Positions 63,482 to 64,000 of a DNA stretch of 64,000 nt are shown here, in pieces (the stretch's first letter is position 1; each line of letters opens with the position of its first letter). Location of the stretch: the NCBI GenBank assembly GCA_033344775.1, contig JAWPMT010000007.1:62001-126000 (forward strand), written 5' to 3'. The notes beneath the pieces are model-generated. The model saw only the letters and a list, made by a program, of their open reading frames with translations, ran no database searches and had not been told where the DNA came from. The position numbers and the translations under genes are program-made. This stretch comes from Cytophagales bacterium (lineage in GTDB: Bacteria; Bacteroidota; Bacteroidia; Cytophagales; Cyclobacteriaceae).

Positions 63482-64000
63482 ATGAACTATGTAGACATTT
63501 TTCTCCTGGTAATATTAGTACTTGGCGCCATCCGGGGTTACTCCAAGGGATTGATCATCGAGTTATTTTCTTTGATTGCTTTTTTCTTTGGATTGTTTGG
63601 AGCCATCAAGTTTTCAGGGCCCATAGCTGCAATATTTTTTGGAGACTCTGATTTTTACCTCATCGGATTGGTCGGAGTGTTCATTGTACTATTCATTGCC
63701 TTGAGTGTGGTTATCAATTTAATTGCAAAACTGATCAAGAAAGGTGTTGATCTGATCTTTTTGGGATGGTTTGACAACCTTTTAGGTGGTATTCTGGGTA
63801 TCTTAAAATGGGGTTTTTTGGTCAGTATGCTGGTGCTCATGCTTAAAGGGGGAGGATTACTGCTCCCAGAAAAAGATCTGGCCAAATCCCGGATATATCC
63901 GTATATTGAGGATATAGGCCCCAATGCCTTCAATGCGCTTGAAACAATTTTTCCTTTCTTCGAGAACTTTATCGACTCGATCGACGAGGAAAAGAACAAA
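63482..64000 (+). CDS. CvpA family membrane protein, cut by the right window edge
   Basis: The frame opens with ATG directly after the yqeY stop and stays open for 173 codons to the window end. It starts MNYVDIFLLVILVLGAIRGY, the typical CvpA opening, then SKGLIIELFSLIAFFFGLFG, and continues with about four membrane segments and the start of an acidic tail. CvpA was first linked to colicin V production and purine synthesis, but the present-day role is envelope-related and not well defined. The C-terminus is missing. Confidence 0.88.
   Translation, partial: MNYVDIFLLVILVLGAIRGYSKGLIIELFSLIAFFFGLFGAIKFSGPIAAIFFGDSDFYLIGLVGVFIVLFIALSVVINLIAKLIKKGVDLIFLGWFDNLLGGILGILKWGFLVSMLVLMLKGGGLLLPEKDLAKSRIYPYIEDIGPNAFNALETIFPFFENFIDSIDEEKNK

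Overview
The window is chromosomal DNA from a bacterium of the phylum Bacteroidota, most likely a marine member of the Cytophagales. The evidence is the gene families (PorE and SprA/Sov of the type 9 secretion system, DUF4292, DUF4293 and DUF4837 proteins, epimerase-type threonine dehydrogenase, DnaA-domain-IV-like accessory protein), the core gene order (malic enzyme, ruvA, sprA, gcvH, VanZ) and promoters of the Bacteroidota type (TTG, 19 nt, TAnnTTTG). A sodium-pumping decarboxylase fits a marine lifestyle. The genus cannot be fixed from the sequence.

Positions 1-10041 are an accessory island, visibly more AT-rich than the rest. It holds a very large superfamily 2 helicase gene that runs off the left edge (minus strand). 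Divergently from it lies a 740-residue protein with a PD-(D/E)XK nuclease core. I read the pair as a candidate uncharacterised helicase/nuclease defence module. A frameshifted gene remnant sits between them. To the right come about 1.6 kb without a gene, carrying 2.5 copies of a roughly 328-bp repeat studded with CTTAAG palindromes. Three 33-bp-spaced iteron-like repeats then run into the start of a DnaA-domain-IV-like gene. A small gene coupled to a large serine recombinase follows. The recombinase reading frame ends inside an antisense tRNA-Phe gene, which marks the right border of the island.

Positions 10042-64000 are ordinary core genome, mostly in short operons. 10.2-13.0 kb: two Fe-S proteins and a conserved unknown. 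13.1-25.2 kb: porE, purM, DUF1223, DUF456, yraN, a secreted Gfo/Idh/MocA protein, htpG, DUF4293, truA and an ABC exporter. 25.4-27.6 kb: a broken lipoprotein gene and a cadherin-like lipoprotein. 27.8-34.8 kb: threonine dehydrogenase, an enoyl-CoA hydratase relative, a flippase, then a TPR protein, a DUF4292 lipoprotein and an EnvC-like protein in one run. 34.8-41.0 kb: a regulator, two tandem barrel paralogues, a TRIC channel, tatA, gatA and a LysM transglycosylase. 41.2-53.3 kb: DUF4837, malic enzyme, ruvA, the giant sprA, gcvH and VanZ. 53.4-57.7 kb: TonB and the three-subunit decarboxylase pump. 57.7-63.0 kb, minus strand: an unknown secreted protein, a DJ-1/PfpI lipoprotein with metK, and a pdxJ, hydrolase, methyltransferase operon. 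The right edge holds yqeY and a cut-off cvpA.

Two genes reach the window edges and are incomplete: the helicase at the left and cvpA at the right. Inverted-repeat elements occur between several core genes, including one inside the Fe-S operon.
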